Shown here: positions 53,273-62,411 of the stretch, piece by piece
How positions within the stretch are numbered: position 1 is the first letter of the stretch
Layout: the number at the start of each line of letters is the position of its first letter
From: Acutalibacter sp. 1XD8-36
GTDB lineage: Bacteria; Bacillota; Clostridia; Oscillospirales; Acutalibacteraceae
NCBI RefSeq assembly: GCF_009917525.1
Contig: NZ_QZDU01000008.1
Span: forward strand, 62,001 to 126,000
Direction: 5' to 3'
DNA length: 64,000 bases
Translations under genes and position numbers: made by a program
The notes under the pieces: generated by a model
The model's input: the letters and a program-made list of their open reading frames with translations, nothing else
Told to the model about the DNA's origin: nothing
Databases searched by the model: none

Positions 53273-55135
53273 TCAGCGTCCGGCAACGCCGGTGCCGTTA
53301 ATCAGCTTATCCAGAAGCTCGTCAATGGTAGTTAGCAGGCGGCAGGAGGCCGAGTAGGACTTCTGCAGCTGCATCATATTGACCGCCTCATCGTTCAGGT
53401 CAACGCCGGAAACGGACTCCCGGCCCAAATCCAGCTCCTGGGAGGAGGCGTAGAAATTGTCGAGTATATCCCCTGTGGCCTTCTGGTCGTTGCCAAGCAT
53501 ATTGTTGATATAGGTGAGCATACCCTGGAAGGAACCGGTATAGAAGGCATCACCGTTTGCAGCCGCATTTCCCGGAACGGGATTATGGTTGGTATTCCCT
53601 AAATCTCCCGGGGCGTAAGCATGGTCGGCCTGCATTTGGGCAATAAGGTGAGCGATATTGTCATTAGCAGTTGACAGGTGGTTCTTTGCCGGGTCCCTGG
53701 TCTGAATAACATGGGTAGTTTCGTGAGACCAGTTATAAGAAATGCTGATATTGCCTGCTGTAATACCAGACGGGTCATTGTCATCACCATTGTTGCTGAA
53801 CAGTGCGCCTGCGCCGTCGATAACCGGCTCTGTAACCACATCATAGTTATTTAAATTTGCTTTGTCTGCATCAGTTGCTGTAGCTGGGTCACCTTTATAC
53901 TTTAAATAATCACCGTTAGCTGGATTCACAAGCATGAACCCATCCTTATCCTTCATGTTGGCTTCATTAAAGATACTGGCAAACTTCTGAGCTAGTGCGT
54001 CCAGAGCATTCTGATAATACCTTATGCCCCGCTTTGTAGAGGCGTTAGGGTCCATGGCAATCTCATCCGTGCTGGAATACTCACCCACCTTGGTGAGCAT
54101 TTCCCGCTGCGCCTGGAGGGTGCCGCTCTTTAGCTCCTGGTCCTTTATTTTATAAACCTCTCCCCCGGGCTTATTGACAGCCATCTTCTGGCCCAGGCCA
54201 TTCTCCAGCACGGATATCTGCAGGCGCAGATACGGGTCTTCATTTCCCGGGTTGTCAGGGTCATCCTGCACTGAGAGCTGGCCCCTGTACACGCCGTCTA
54301 CCAGCACGGCGTCGCTGTTGCCCTTGAGGGTTATTGTCAGCTTCTCAACAGTCATTCCCGCGCCGATGGACTCGTCGGAGTATTTAACGTCGATTGGGAT
54401 AAGCTTTGACAGCTCGTCGATGATGGTGTTGCGCTCGTCCCGGAGCTCCAGGGCCTGCTGCCCCCGCTCGCCTATCATGCCCTCTTTGCGTTCGGCGTCG
54501 CTTAGGGCGCCGCTGCTTATCTCAGCCTTCTTAATGGACTCGTTGAGCTCGCGCAGCTTTGTAAGGAGCCTGTTGACTTCGCCGATATTCTCCTTGAACT
54601 CAGCCTGGGTGTTCGTCAGCACCTTGTCAATGGACTCTGAGTAGGTGTGGAAAAGCTGTACAAGGGCCTCGGCAGACTTGCGCACCGCGGAGTCGTATGA
54701 CTTATCTCCGGCGTGCTCGGTGTTCATGACCTGAAGCTGCTCAAGGATATCGTTGAACTGCTTCTCCATGACGCCGCCGTCCTCCTCGCCCTTGGCAACC
54801 TCATTCATAATAAGGGAGAGAGACTGGAGTATATCGTACTTGCCCTCGTAGAAGCCCACCTTGGCGTTCTCATTCCTGAAGCGGATATCCAAATATGGGT
54901 CGCGCAGCTGTGACACGCCTGTGGTAAGGGCGCCGGCGCCCACGCGCACGTCGAACTGTGAGGAGTACACGTCCGCGCCGCCTACGAACAGGGCCCGCTG
55001 GTCCAGGGACTGGCGGGTATAGCCCGGCGTGTTGATGTTTGAAATATTATTGCCAGTGACCTCCATGGCCTTGGACGAAGCCATAATGCCAAGCCTTGCC
55101 ATTGTGAAGCCGCTGAATGTGGAAACAGTGCTCAT
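53273..55135 (-). CDS. flgK: Hook-filament junction protein FlgK
   Basis: FlgK (HAP1) connects the hook to FlgL. The protein is 620 residues. The N-terminus has NNISNINTPGYTRQSLDQRA and the C-terminus LNDEAVNMMQLQKSYSASCRLL. The middle (about 53590-53960) is much richer in AT than the flanks; the line 53821-53880 has 23 G or C in 60. This pattern is shared with FlgE and FliD. Confidence 0.95.
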   Translation of the reverse strand: MSTVSTFSGFTMARLGIMASSKAMEVTGNNISNINTPGYTRQSLDQRALFVGGADVYSSQFDVRVGAGALTTGVSQLRDPYLDIRFRNENAKVGFYEGKYDILQSLSLIMNEVAKGEEDGGVMEKQFNDILEQLQVMNTEHAGDKSYDSAVRKSAEALVQLFHTYSESIDKVLTNTQAEFKENIGEVNRLLTKLRELNESIKKAEISSGALSDAERKEGMIGERGQQALELRDERNTIIDELSKLIPIDVKYSDESIGAGMTVEKLTITLKGNSDAVLVDGVYRGQLSVQDDPDNPGNEDPYLRLQISVLENGLGQKMAVNKPGGEVYKIKDQELKSGTLQAQREMLTKVGEYSSTDEIAMDPNASTKRGIRYYQNALDALAQKFASIFNEANMKDKDGFMLVNPANGDYLKYKGDPATATDADKANLNNYDVVTEPVIDGAGALFSNNGDDNDPSGITAGNISISYNWSHETTHVIQTRDPAKNHLSTANDNIAHLIAQMQADHAYAPGDLGNTNHNPVPGNAAANGDAFYTGSFQGMLTYINNMLGNDQKATGDILDNFYASSQELDLGRESVSGVDLNDEAVNMMQLQKSYSASCRLLTTIDELLDKLINGTGVAGR

Positions 55136-55192
55136 AGGTATAGTCCTCCGTTAGGTTTGGGGTAGTTTTTTGTTCGCAGTCCCGGGCCGCTC

Positions 55193-55648
55193 TCAGGCGC
55201 GGAAATCCGTCTTCATCCTGGTCGGCGGCTCGCCCTTGTCCCTCTGGGGGACCGGCTGGCTTTCGGGCATCATCCGCTCGATATCGTGGAGCATACATTC
55301 CATTGTGACCCGCGCCGCCTCTGAAGCGCAGCTAAAGACCTCAAAGCGCTTGGCCGCGTGCTCGGCGGCCTTTCTTGCCCGGTCAAAGAGCTCGGGGGGA
55401 TAATTCTCTGCAAGCTTCGACAGCGGCACTCCCTCCAGGCCCATCTCTTTGAGCATTTTATCCCGCTTGATATCCATTCCCCTCAGGGTCATGCTGAATA
55501 CCTGCTCCTTCTTCATCATCGCCTCAACCGTCACCAGGTCACCGGCCTTTGCAGCCTTGTTCTTGGTCTTTGTAACCTCGGTCATCTGGTCCAGTGTATC
55601 GGCGAACTCCGCAAGATACTGTAAAAAATCCTCGTAAACCTGGCTCAA
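55193..55648 (-). CDS. flgN: FlgK/FlgL export chaperone FlgN
   Basis: The protein is 151 residues and mostly helical, with the FlgN-type coiled coil (LAEFADTLDQMTEVTKTKNKAA and EQVFSMTLRGMDIKRDKMLKEMGL; quoted as landmarks). It keeps FlgK and FlgL export-ready. The start codon is TTG at 55648, two bases after the flgM stop, with GGGGGAGG seven bases upstream inside flgM. Confidence 0.88.
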   Translation of the reverse strand: MSQVYEDFLQYLAEFADTLDQMTEVTKTKNKAAKAGDLVTVEAMMKKEQVFSMTLRGMDIKRDKMLKEMGLEGVPLSKLAENYPPELFDRARKAAEHAAKRFEVFSCASEAARVTMECMLHDIERMMPESQPVPQRDKGEPPTRMKTDFRA

Positions 55649-55650
55649 GC

Positions 55651-55959
55651 TCAGACCTCCCCCATCAGCAGGAGCTTTTTAGCTATGCTCCTTGCGTCCA
55701 CCTGGTACTGGCCGCTCTGCACCTCCCGGCGCAGGTTTGCCAGGGTGCCGGTGGTGGTAGCCGTGCGCACCTCCTGGGAGAGCTTGCTCTGAAGCTCCAT
55801 CTTTATTGGGTCCTCGCCCTCATGGGCAGACAGGGTTACCTTATCAAACTTCTCAGCCGGCTGGCCTTGCCTCACGCCGGCAGCGCCTGCTGTGCGGGGC
55901 TTGTTCACCCGCATGGAGCCCGCAGGGCTTAGGGGGGTGATATTTGACATACTAATCAT
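55651..55959 (-). CDS. flgM: Anti-sigma-28 factor FlgM
   Basis: FlgM holds sigma-28 inactive until it is exported through the finished hook. The protein is 102 residues. The C-terminal half has the FlgM pattern: FDKVTLSAHE, then LANLRREVQSGQYQVDARSIAKKLL. It leads the flgM-flgN-flgK-flgL-DUF6470-fliW-csrA operon. GAGGG is seven bases before the ATG at 55959. Confidence 0.92.
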   Translation of the reverse strand: MISMSNITPLSPAGSMRVNKPRTAGAAGVRQGQPAEKFDKVTLSAHEGEDPIKMELQSKLSQEVRTATTTGTLANLRREVQSGQYQVDARSIAKKLLLMGEV

Positions 55960-56013
55960 GTGACATCCCTCTTTTCGTCAATGGGGGTATAGTTACAACG
56001 TTCTCTAAATAAT

Positions 56014-56054
56014 TTATCGGATGACCCTTGGAAAAATTAAGGGGTCACCCGATA
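56014..56054 (-). promoter_or_regulatory. Candidate sigma-28 promoter within a 13-bp hairpin before flgM
   Basis: On the minus strand TTAA (56040-56037), 15 bp and TCCGATAA (56021-56014) resemble the sigma-28 consensus TAAA-N15-GCCGATAT (three of four and six of eight). The same bases lie in an inverted repeat (56015-56027 with 56042-56054) that pairs fully in minus-strand RNA if one G-U is allowed. It may combine an end signal for cheB transcripts with the flgM promoter. Confidence 0.5.
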
Positions 56055-56114
56055 TTTCTTTAAACTTTATTGAGACTGTATATTTAAATTTTCAGTATCA
56101 GGCCTTAGATACGC

Positions 56115-57170
56115 CTATTTTCCCGCCTGCAGGCTCCTGAGCAAGACGCTTGCCACGCGCTCAATGCTGGCCTGCTCACAGACTGCGCCTTTCTCATAGG
56201 CCACGCCGGGCATACCGTACACCACGCAGGATTCCTTATCCTGGCCGATGGTATAGGCCCCCTTCTGGCGCATACGGAGCAGTCCCTCGGCCCCGTCGGC
56301 GCCCATGCCTGTGAGGATTATGCCTGTCATTTTGCAGCGGACGTTCTCAGCCATGGACAAAAACAGCGCGTCTACCGACGGCCTGTGCCCGCTGACCTTA
56401 TCCCCCGGTGTGCAGGAGACATAATACTCCCCTGCCGGGCTGCGGTTTATCCGGCACTGAAGGTCCGCCGGGGCAACCAGGGCCAGGCCCCTGTGGAGCT
56501 TGTCGCCGTTTACTGCCTCCCTGACCTCCATGCGGCAGAGACGGTCCAGGCGTTCGGCGTACATCTTTGTAAATCCCGGGGGCATATGCTGCACTATCAC
56601 CATGGCTGGTATGTCCGCAGGCAGGCGCTTCATCACCTCAAGGGTGGCCTCGGTACCGCCCGTGGACGCACCCAGTCCGATAATATACTGCTGTGCGCCT
56701 GTGCTGCCGCCTATGGGCCCCACTGTCGCCGGCACCGGCAGCTCCGGCGCCGCAGCAGCTCCTACCGGGGCGGGGCGCCGCACCTTTGCATGGGAGGCCT
56801 CTATCACCGCCTCAGTTAGGGAGCGGACAAATTCGTCCCGGCTCTGCACACCGTCGGGCTTGCGCACAAATCCCACCGCTCCTGCATGCAGGGCGTCGAA
56901 CACCCTGAGGTTCAGCGAGGACGCCAGCACCACCGGAAGGGGGTGCTGGGGCAGTATCTTCTTTAGGAACTCTATCCCGGTCATGCCCGGCATTTGCACG
57001 TCGCAGGTCATAACATCCGGGTTAAGGGAGCGAAGCTTATTCTCCGCATCGGCGGCGTTTATGGCATAGCCTGCCACCTCAATACGCGGGTCCCTGCGAA
57101 GCCCCTCCATTATTATTTTCCTGGCAATGATGGAGTCGTCCACCACCAGGACCCTTATCTTGTTTGCCAA
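56115..57170 (-). CDS. cheB: Chemotaxis methylesterase/deamidase CheB
   Basis: CheB removes methyl groups from receptors when phosphorylated by CheA. The protein is 351 residues. The receiver domain (1-120) has Asp11/Asp12 and the phospho-acceptor Asp57 in TCDVQMPGM. The esterase domain has the catalytic Ser in GASTGGTEA, His in VQHMPPGFT and Asp in GMGADGAEG. It is the last gene of the cheW-cheR-cheB group. Confidence 0.96.
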   Translation of the reverse strand: MANKIRVLVVDDSIIARKIIMEGLRRDPRIEVAGYAINAADAENKLRSLNPDVMTCDVQMPGMTGIEFLKKILPQHPLPVVLASSLNLRVFDALHAGAVGFVRKPDGVQSRDEFVRSLTEAVIEASHAKVRRPAPVGAAAAPELPVPATVGPIGGSTGAQQYIIGLGASTGGTEATLEVMKRLPADIPAMVIVQHMPPGFTKMYAERLDRLCRMEVREAVNGDKLHRGLALVAPADLQCRINRSPAGEYYVSCTPGDKVSGHRPSVDALFLSMAENVRCKMTGIILTGMGADGAEGLLRMRQKGAYTIGQDKESCVVYGMPGVAYEKGAVCEQASIERVASVLLRSLQAGK

Positions 57171-57219
57171 CTAGTATCCCTCCTGATGCTTCTTGGAAAA
57201 ACCGGGCCGACAGAATGCC

Positions 57220-58062
57220 TTAGCGCTTCTGGAATATAGAGGTCGCCACCCTGGCATAGGGCGTGTCGGGCGGCAGGTTCTCAGCCTTGCTTATAATAAG
57301 GTACCCCCCTGGCACAGTGGCGTCGAACATCCTCCTTGCAAGGTCTGACTTGGTCTGCTGGTCGAAGTAAATCATCACGTTGCGGCAGAAGATGACGTCG
57401 AATTTCCTCTTGAAATGTATTGGGTCCATCAGGTTGAACTGCTTGAATATAACATTATTCTTTATCCTCGGGGCCACCTCGTACTGCTTGCCGCCCGCAG
57501 GCTTGAAGTAGTTTTTCCTCCAGTTGGGCGGTATGGTGTCCGGCAGCTCGTATATGCCCTTCTTGGCCTTGGTCAGGGCGTCCATTGATATGTCCGAGGC
57601 CAGCAGCCTGGTGTCCCAGGCAGAGGCCTGCCCCCCAAGATAGTCCATTATGTACATGGACACGTTATAGGGCTCCTCCCCCGATGAGCACGCCGCGCTC
57701 CAGATGGACAGGCATTTGTCCCTCTGGTGCTTATTCACTATATCCGGCAGAATGGTGCTTGTGAAGTAGTCGAAGGACTCCACCTCACGCATAAAATAGG
57801 TATAATTGGTGGTGAGCCGCGAAAGCAGATGGTTTATATCGTCCCCGGAGCCCTTTTTCAGCAGGAAGTCCACATACTCCGTGAAGCTGTTATAGCCCAT
57901 ATTCTTCACCGTGCCCGAAAGCCGGCTGGTGACGAGCTGGCGCTTCTGGTGCAGGTCTATACCATACTTGCCCTGCACGAAGGTAACTAAGCGGTTAAAA
58001 TCCTTATCCGTGATCGCCATGGAGGTTGAGGCGGCCGCGGCCTGCTTCTTACTGGTGTCCAT
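57220..58062 (-). CDS. cheR: Chemoreceptor methyltransferase CheR
   Basis: CheR methylates receptor glutamates using S-adenosylmethionine. The protein is about 280 residues with an N-terminal helical domain and a Rossmann-like catalytic domain with SIWSAACSSGEEPYNVSM (SAM binding) and FDVIFCRNVMIYFD. The start is uncertain: the ATG at 58062 overlaps the end of cheW by 14 bases and has no clear ribosome site. A second ATG at 58020 would also work. Translational coupling to cheW is likely. Confidence 0.94.
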   Translation of the reverse strand: MDTSKKQAAAASTSMAITDKDFNRLVTFVQGKYGIDLHQKRQLVTSRLSGTVKNMGYNSFTEYVDFLLKKGSGDDINHLLSRLTTNYTYFMREVESFDYFTSTILPDIVNKHQRDKCLSIWSAACSSGEEPYNVSMYIMDYLGGQASAWDTRLLASDISMDALTKAKKGIYELPDTIPPNWRKNYFKPAGGKQYEVAPRIKNNVIFKQFNLMDPIHFKRKFDVIFCRNVMIYFDQQTKSDLARRMFDATVPGGYLIISKAENLPPDTPYARVATSIFQKR

Positions 58063-58546
58063 ACAGCAGCTGGGTGCAGTCAAGCACCATCAGAGTCTTC
58101 TTGCCTCCGGGGAGGCTGTACATGCCGGTCACCATCTTCTGGGCCGACATATCGCTCTGGCGGGGCACAGGCAGTATCCGGTTCTTCTCAATGTCCACGG
58201 TCTGGTCCACCTCGTCAACCAGTATGCCTATCTGGGTTCCCTCCATATCCAGGATAACCGTGCAGAATTTGTCCTCGGGCATACAGCCCATCATCAGCCT
58301 GAAGTCGATTATGGGCACCACGCCGCCGCGCAGGTTGATTACGCCCCGGATATCCGGGGGCAGCATGGGCAGCCAGGTAACGGAGGTCTCCCACTGGGTG
58401 AGCATCTCCTTTACATACTTGGTGTCCACGCCGTAGTAGATACCGCCGGAGAGGAAGATAAGGTACTTATTGACCTCTACCTCCACCATCTCTTCATCAG
58501 GGGCCAGCGCTGCTGTATCAGCCGTCATTTCAGTCATTGTATCCAT
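58049..58546 (-). CDS. cheW: Chemotaxis coupling protein CheW
   Basis: CheW links receptors to CheA. The protein is 165 residues with an acidic N-terminal extension (about 1-22) before the standard fold: VNKYLIFLSGGIYYGVDTKYV, LPPDIRGVINLRGGVVPIID and ILVDEVDQTVDI. It is the first gene of the cheW-cheR-cheB operon, separate from cheA by a promoter. Confidence 0.95.
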   Translation of the reverse strand: MDTMTEMTADTAALAPDEEMVEVEVNKYLIFLSGGIYYGVDTKYVKEMLTQWETSVTWLPMLPPDIRGVINLRGGVVPIIDFRLMMGCMPEDKFCTVILDMEGTQIGILVDEVDQTVDIEKNRILPVPRQSDMSAQKMVTGMYSLPGGKKTLMVLDCTQLLYGHQ

Positions 58547-58605
58547 ACAGCGAAAATCCTTTCCTCTTGCTTTTATTTCCCGAGCTGATTTATATATACT
58601 CTAAG

Positions 58606-58634
58606 ATTATATCAGAAGTTACGCCTGTTTGCAA
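58606..58634 (-). promoter_or_regulatory. Sigma-A-type promoter for cheW-cheR-cheB
   Basis: On the minus strand TTGCAA (58634-58629), 17 bp and TATAAT (58611-58606). It lies directly after cheA, so these three genes can be made independently of the kinase. Confidence 0.75.
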
Positions 58635-58643
58635 TACCCATGC

Positions 58644-60731
58644 TCAGCCTGCCTGGGAGGCGGCGTAGATACTGGCGACGTCCAGTATAATGCTGATATC
58701 GCCGTTTCCTAGGATGGTGCAGCCGGTGACGCCGTAGTTGCGGATGCCGTAGTTGTTCACATAGTCCGGCAAAGGCTTTACCACCACCTGCTGCTCGCCT
58801 ATCAGCTTATCCACGAACAGGCAGAAGGAGTTGTCGCCGGACTCCACCCACAGGATGATACCGTCGTCTATCTCGTCCTGGCCCTTCTCCATCTGATAGA
58901 ACTCCTTGGCGCGCACCACAGAGTAGAAATTGTCCATGACCCGCAGGGTCTCGCCCTTGGTGGAGTCGTGTATCACATCCCCGTTTGTCATCTTCAGTAT
59001 GGAGCGGATATTGTTGATGGGCACGGTGAACACCGAATCACCCACGGATACCTCCATTCCGTCCATGATAGCCATTGTCAGCGGTATCTTCAGGGTGGTG
59101 GTCATCCCATGGCCCTTTTCGCTGGAAATGCTCACAGTGCCGCCAACGCTCTCCACGTTGGACTTCACCACGTCCATACCCACGCCGCGGCCTGAATACT
59201 CCGTGACCTCCACGTTGGTGGAAAAGCCGGGCATGAGCAGGAAGTTAAGTATATCCTTATGGGAATAGTCAACACCCGGGACAGCCAGGCCCTGGCGCAT
59301 AGCCTTATTGAGGATGGCCTCGTCGTCGGCGCCCTGGCCGTCGTCTATTACCTCTATAATGACCTCGCTGCCGGTGTGCCGGGCGGAGAGGACTATCCTG
59401 CCCACCGGGTCCTTCCCGGCGGCTATCCTGTCCTGCACGTTCTCCTCAATGCCGTGGTCCATGGAGTTTCTGACGATGTGCATGAGCGGGTCGCTGATAC
59501 TGTCAACTATCGTCTTGTCTATCTCGGTCTCCTCGCCCTCAAGAACAAGGTTTACCTCCTTGCCCAGCTTCTTGCTCATATCCCTGACTATCCTGCGCAT
59601 TTTCTGGAATGTAGCGGATACCGAGACCATCCTGAGGGACATGGACACGTCCTGGAGCTGGTCTGTAAGGGAGCGGAGCTGCCTGGCGGCGCTGGTGAAG
59701 TTATCTAACTTTAAGCCCTCCAGGTCCGGGGATGCCGTCACCATGGACTCGGTTATGACTATCTCGCCCACAACCGCGTTCAGCTCGTCCAGCTTGGAGA
59801 GGTTTACGCTTATAAGGCTCTCCTTCTGGTTCTTATTGGCGTTATTATTGCCGCCCTGCTGGGCCGCGGGAGCCGGGGCCGCAGGGGTGCTCTGGGGAGC
59901 TGCTGCCTGAGCCTTTGGGGGCTCCGCCTGCTGGGGAGCGGCCTGGGTCTCCTGGGCCTCGGGGGCCTCATACTCAAAGAGGTTATAGTTGCCCACAGAC
60001 CCCGCGTCCTTCACGACCGCCAGGGCCTTCTGCCTGAGTTCGTCCGTTAGGAAACGGATGGAGAAGCCCTCGTCCACAACTATTGCAGAGGTCTCGGAAT
60101 TTGTGTCCACGTCTGCGGGATAATAGTCAAAATCGCTCTCGCTCTCCACAGAATCCCTCACGGCGCTTGCCAGCATAAAGGCCCTGAGGTTCTCCATGCC
60201 CGCGCCCTCGTCAAAGAAGACCCGTATGCCGAAGGGGAACTTGCTGCTGGTATGTCCGCCCGCTTCGCTGGCCGCGGGAGCCTCCGGCTCAGCCTTGGCC
60301 TCGGCAGCCGGCTCCTCATCATCGGCCTTGCCCTGAATTTTATTTGAAAAGCTCTTAATATTCGCCAGTATGCTGTCGATATCCTCAGTGAGGCTTGCGC
60401 CGCTCTCCAGCTTCTCTACCTCGGCCTTGAAGAAATCTATGGCCTGGAAGATAAGGTCGAATAGCTCGGGCCGAAGCTCTTCAGCCACGGCTTCCATGCC
60501 CTTGTCGCGGATTATAAAGAACATATCCTCAATACGGTGGGCGACCGTCATAAGATTGTCGAACTCCATCATTGCGGAGGAGCCCTTTATCGTGTGCATA
60601 ATACGGAATATCTCGTTCACGTCCTCCTGGGAGAAGGTCTTCCTGTCCTCCGCGCCCAGCACCATCTCGTCAAGGGATTCCAAAAGCGTGTTCATCTCGT
60701 AGAGATAGGCTTCCATCATATCGTTGGCCAT
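58644..60731 (-). CDS. cheA: Chemotaxis histidine kinase CheA
   Basis: The protein is 695 residues. The P1 domain carries the phospho-acceptor His46 in IMHTIKGSS. A P2 domain for CheY/CheB docking (about 160-265) and an Ala/Pro/Gln-rich linker follow. P3 dimerisation begins near LISVNLSKLDELN. The P4 ATPase has the N-box HIVRNSMDHGIE and Gly-rich boxes DDGQGADD and GRGVGMDVV. The P5 CheW-like domain ends the protein. GGTGG is six bases before the ATG. Confidence 0.97.
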   Translation of the reverse strand: MANDMMEAYLYEMNTLLESLDEMVLGAEDRKTFSQEDVNEIFRIMHTIKGSSAMMEFDNLMTVAHRIEDMFFIIRDKGMEAVAEELRPELFDLIFQAIDFFKAEVEKLESGASLTEDIDSILANIKSFSNKIQGKADDEEPAAEAKAEPEAPAASEAGGHTSSKFPFGIRVFFDEGAGMENLRAFMLASAVRDSVESESDFDYYPADVDTNSETSAIVVDEGFSIRFLTDELRQKALAVVKDAGSVGNYNLFEYEAPEAQETQAAPQQAEPPKAQAAAPQSTPAAPAPAAQQGGNNNANKNQKESLISVNLSKLDELNAVVGEIVITESMVTASPDLEGLKLDNFTSAARQLRSLTDQLQDVSMSLRMVSVSATFQKMRRIVRDMSKKLGKEVNLVLEGEETEIDKTIVDSISDPLMHIVRNSMDHGIEENVQDRIAAGKDPVGRIVLSARHTGSEVIIEVIDDGQGADDEAILNKAMRQGLAVPGVDYSHKDILNFLLMPGFSTNVEVTEYSGRGVGMDVVKSNVESVGGTVSISSEKGHGMTTTLKIPLTMAIMDGMEVSVGDSVFTVPINNIRSILKMTNGDVIHDSTKGETLRVMDNFYSVVRAKEFYQMEKGQDEIDDGIILWVESGDNSFCLFVDKLIGEQQVVVKPLPDYVNNYGIRNYGVTGCTILGNGDISIILDVASIYAASQAG

Positions 60732-60787
60732 ACTGTTTCCACCTTTTCTGCATAGATTGCCGGGCGCCTATCTGCCCCAGCCTGCTT

Positions 60788-60816
60788 ATTATAACACAGG
60801 GATTTCATTTTCGCAA
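60788..60816 (-). promoter_or_regulatory. Sigma-A-type promoter for cheA
   Basis: On the minus strand TTGCGA (60816-60811), 17 bp and TATAAT (60793-60788). It is about 55 bases before the cheA start and diverges from the promoter at 60890-60918. Confidence 0.65.
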
Positions 60817-60889
60817 CACCAAAACGCAAACCCTCAGGTTAGTAATCGGCTTTCTTTCGCAAAAAAATAAGGGACATGACGGTTTATTC

Positions 60890-60918
60890 TTGCCTTTTGG
60901 CAGATTTTATTATAAAAT
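60890..60918 (+). promoter_or_regulatory. Sigma-A-type promoter for the YlqG/YlqH/PilZ gene group
   Basis: TTGCCT (60890-60895), 17 bp and TAAAAT (60913-60918). AGGAG lies before the ATG at 60984. The 250-base divergent region holds this promoter and that of cheA; no other feature was seen. Confidence 0.65.
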
Positions 60919-60983
60919 AGAGTGGCACAGACTGATTATCACTCTGTTTTGACTTTACTATTTCAGATACAGGAGCAATAACT

Positions 60984-62411
60984 ATGCCTGAGATACTGCG
61001 CCCTACAAACCCCGTCCCGGGGTATGACAACGTCTCGGGACGGCAGCCCATAAACCCCCAGGACCCGAATACCAATATCCGCAACGTGGTGGACCCCTCC
61101 CGTGTCACCCGCGGGGACCAGCGCTCTGACCAGCAGCAGGCCGGGGACGCCTCCGTCTCCCATAGGGTCCGGTACGAGTCCAACTTCCTCACGTTTTTAC
61201 AGCGCATGGCCAACTCGCCGGATTCGGCGTCGGCCATGCTCCGCCTGCTTCAAGGGCAGGGGCTACAGGTCTCGTCGGGGATAACGGCGGGGCTTGCAGA
61301 GGAGCTGAAGGCCTTCCTTGATATGCTCCAGATGGATGAGGCCCAGCTGGCAAAGTTCCTGCAGAACCAGCTTATGAGCGGGCAGCGCTTCGGCGGGGCC
61401 CTGTTCGGGGCGCTGCGGAACGCCTTCAACAGCTCCCAGTCCGAGATGTTCCGCACGGAGATTTTGCAGTTCCTGCGCCAGTACAGCGACTGGTCCTCCA
61501 CAGAGCACCTTGAGAGCCGGATGCTGCGCACATTATATGATATGACAAAGTCCCTGCCCTCCCATTGGGCAAACCAGCTGACGGATATGGCGGCTAAAAT
61601 GGAAAACGGCATCGCCGCCCGTGACCGGCAGGGGAACCTGGAGCTTCTGAGGGGCCAGGTCTTCCCCCTCATATCCGACTATGTGCGCCGCACCCACGAC
61701 CACGGCATGGCAAGAGGGCTGCTCTCCATGCTGACCCTTGATATTGTACGCTACGAGAACGGCGCTGAGAACGACCTTATCCAGGCTTTTAGGCACCTTG
61801 GGAACTACAATATTTTCAAGGCCGACCTTAACGGCCTGTCGGACGCCGATATTTTAAGGCTCTTAAAGGACACTGAGTTTGCCAAGGCCTCAAGGTCAGA
61901 TAATTTCACCCAGCGCTTTATAGAGCTTGCCCAACGCTCCCTACAGGGCGAGGGCGGCACGGCGGCTCAGGACATATTCAGGAGCCTTATGAGCTCTATA
62001 CTAATAAATGAGAGCGTCTATATGCCCCTGCAGCATTTAATGCTGCCCTTCCAGTGGGAGGATAAGGCGGTGTTCTCGGAGATGTGGGTGGACCCGGACG
62101 CTGAGCACAGCGCAGGCCGGGAGGCCCCGGCCCCAAGGCTGCTGATAAAGATGGACATTGAGGGTATCGGCCCCTTTGACCTGATAATAGACAGCAGCAC
62201 CTCCGGCAAGACCTCCCTGCAGGTCTCCTGCCCCCAGGAGGTGGCGGCCTTCTCAGGGGACGTGAGCCGGGACCTGACGGATATACTCACCCGCAACGGC
62301 CTGACCCCAGGCGATGTGCGGGTCTCAGCTATGAAGCGCCCGATGAATATTTCAGACGCTTTCCCAAATCTATTCCAAGAGGTGAAGAACGGTGTCGATG
62401 TCAAGGTCTGA
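60984..62411 (+). CDS. YlqG/FliK-like protein, first of a pair with an FlhB-C-like gene
   Basis: The protein is 475 residues. The first 60 are polar and disordered. Residues about 60-340 are helical without clear family marks. The C-terminal part (about 355-465) contains RLLIKMDIEGIGPFDLIID and RDLTDILTRNGLTPGDVRVS, which resemble a FliK-type Flg_hook domain. The gene pair ylqG-ylqH in Bacillus has the same order: a FliK-like gene followed by an FlhB C-terminal homologue. The function of that pair is not established. It overlaps the next gene by 20 bases. Confidence 0.7.
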   Translation: MPEILRPTNPVPGYDNVSGRQPINPQDPNTNIRNVVDPSRVTRGDQRSDQQQAGDASVSHRVRYESNFLTFLQRMANSPDSASAMLRLLQGQGLQVSSGITAGLAEELKAFLDMLQMDEAQLAKFLQNQLMSGQRFGGALFGALRNAFNSSQSEMFRTEILQFLRQYSDWSSTEHLESRMLRTLYDMTKSLPSHWANQLTDMAAKMENGIAARDRQGNLELLRGQVFPLISDYVRRTHDHGMARGLLSMLTLDIVRYENGAENDLIQAFRHLGNYNIFKADLNGLSDADILRLLKDTEFAKASRSDNFTQRFIELAQRSLQGEGGTAAQDIFRSLMSSILINESVYMPLQHLMLPFQWEDKAVFSEMWVDPDAEHSAGREAPAPRLLIKMDIEGIGPFDLIIDSSTSGKTSLQVSCPQEVAAFSGDVSRDLTDILTRNGLTPGDVRVSAMKRPMNISDAFPNLFQEVKNGVDVKV

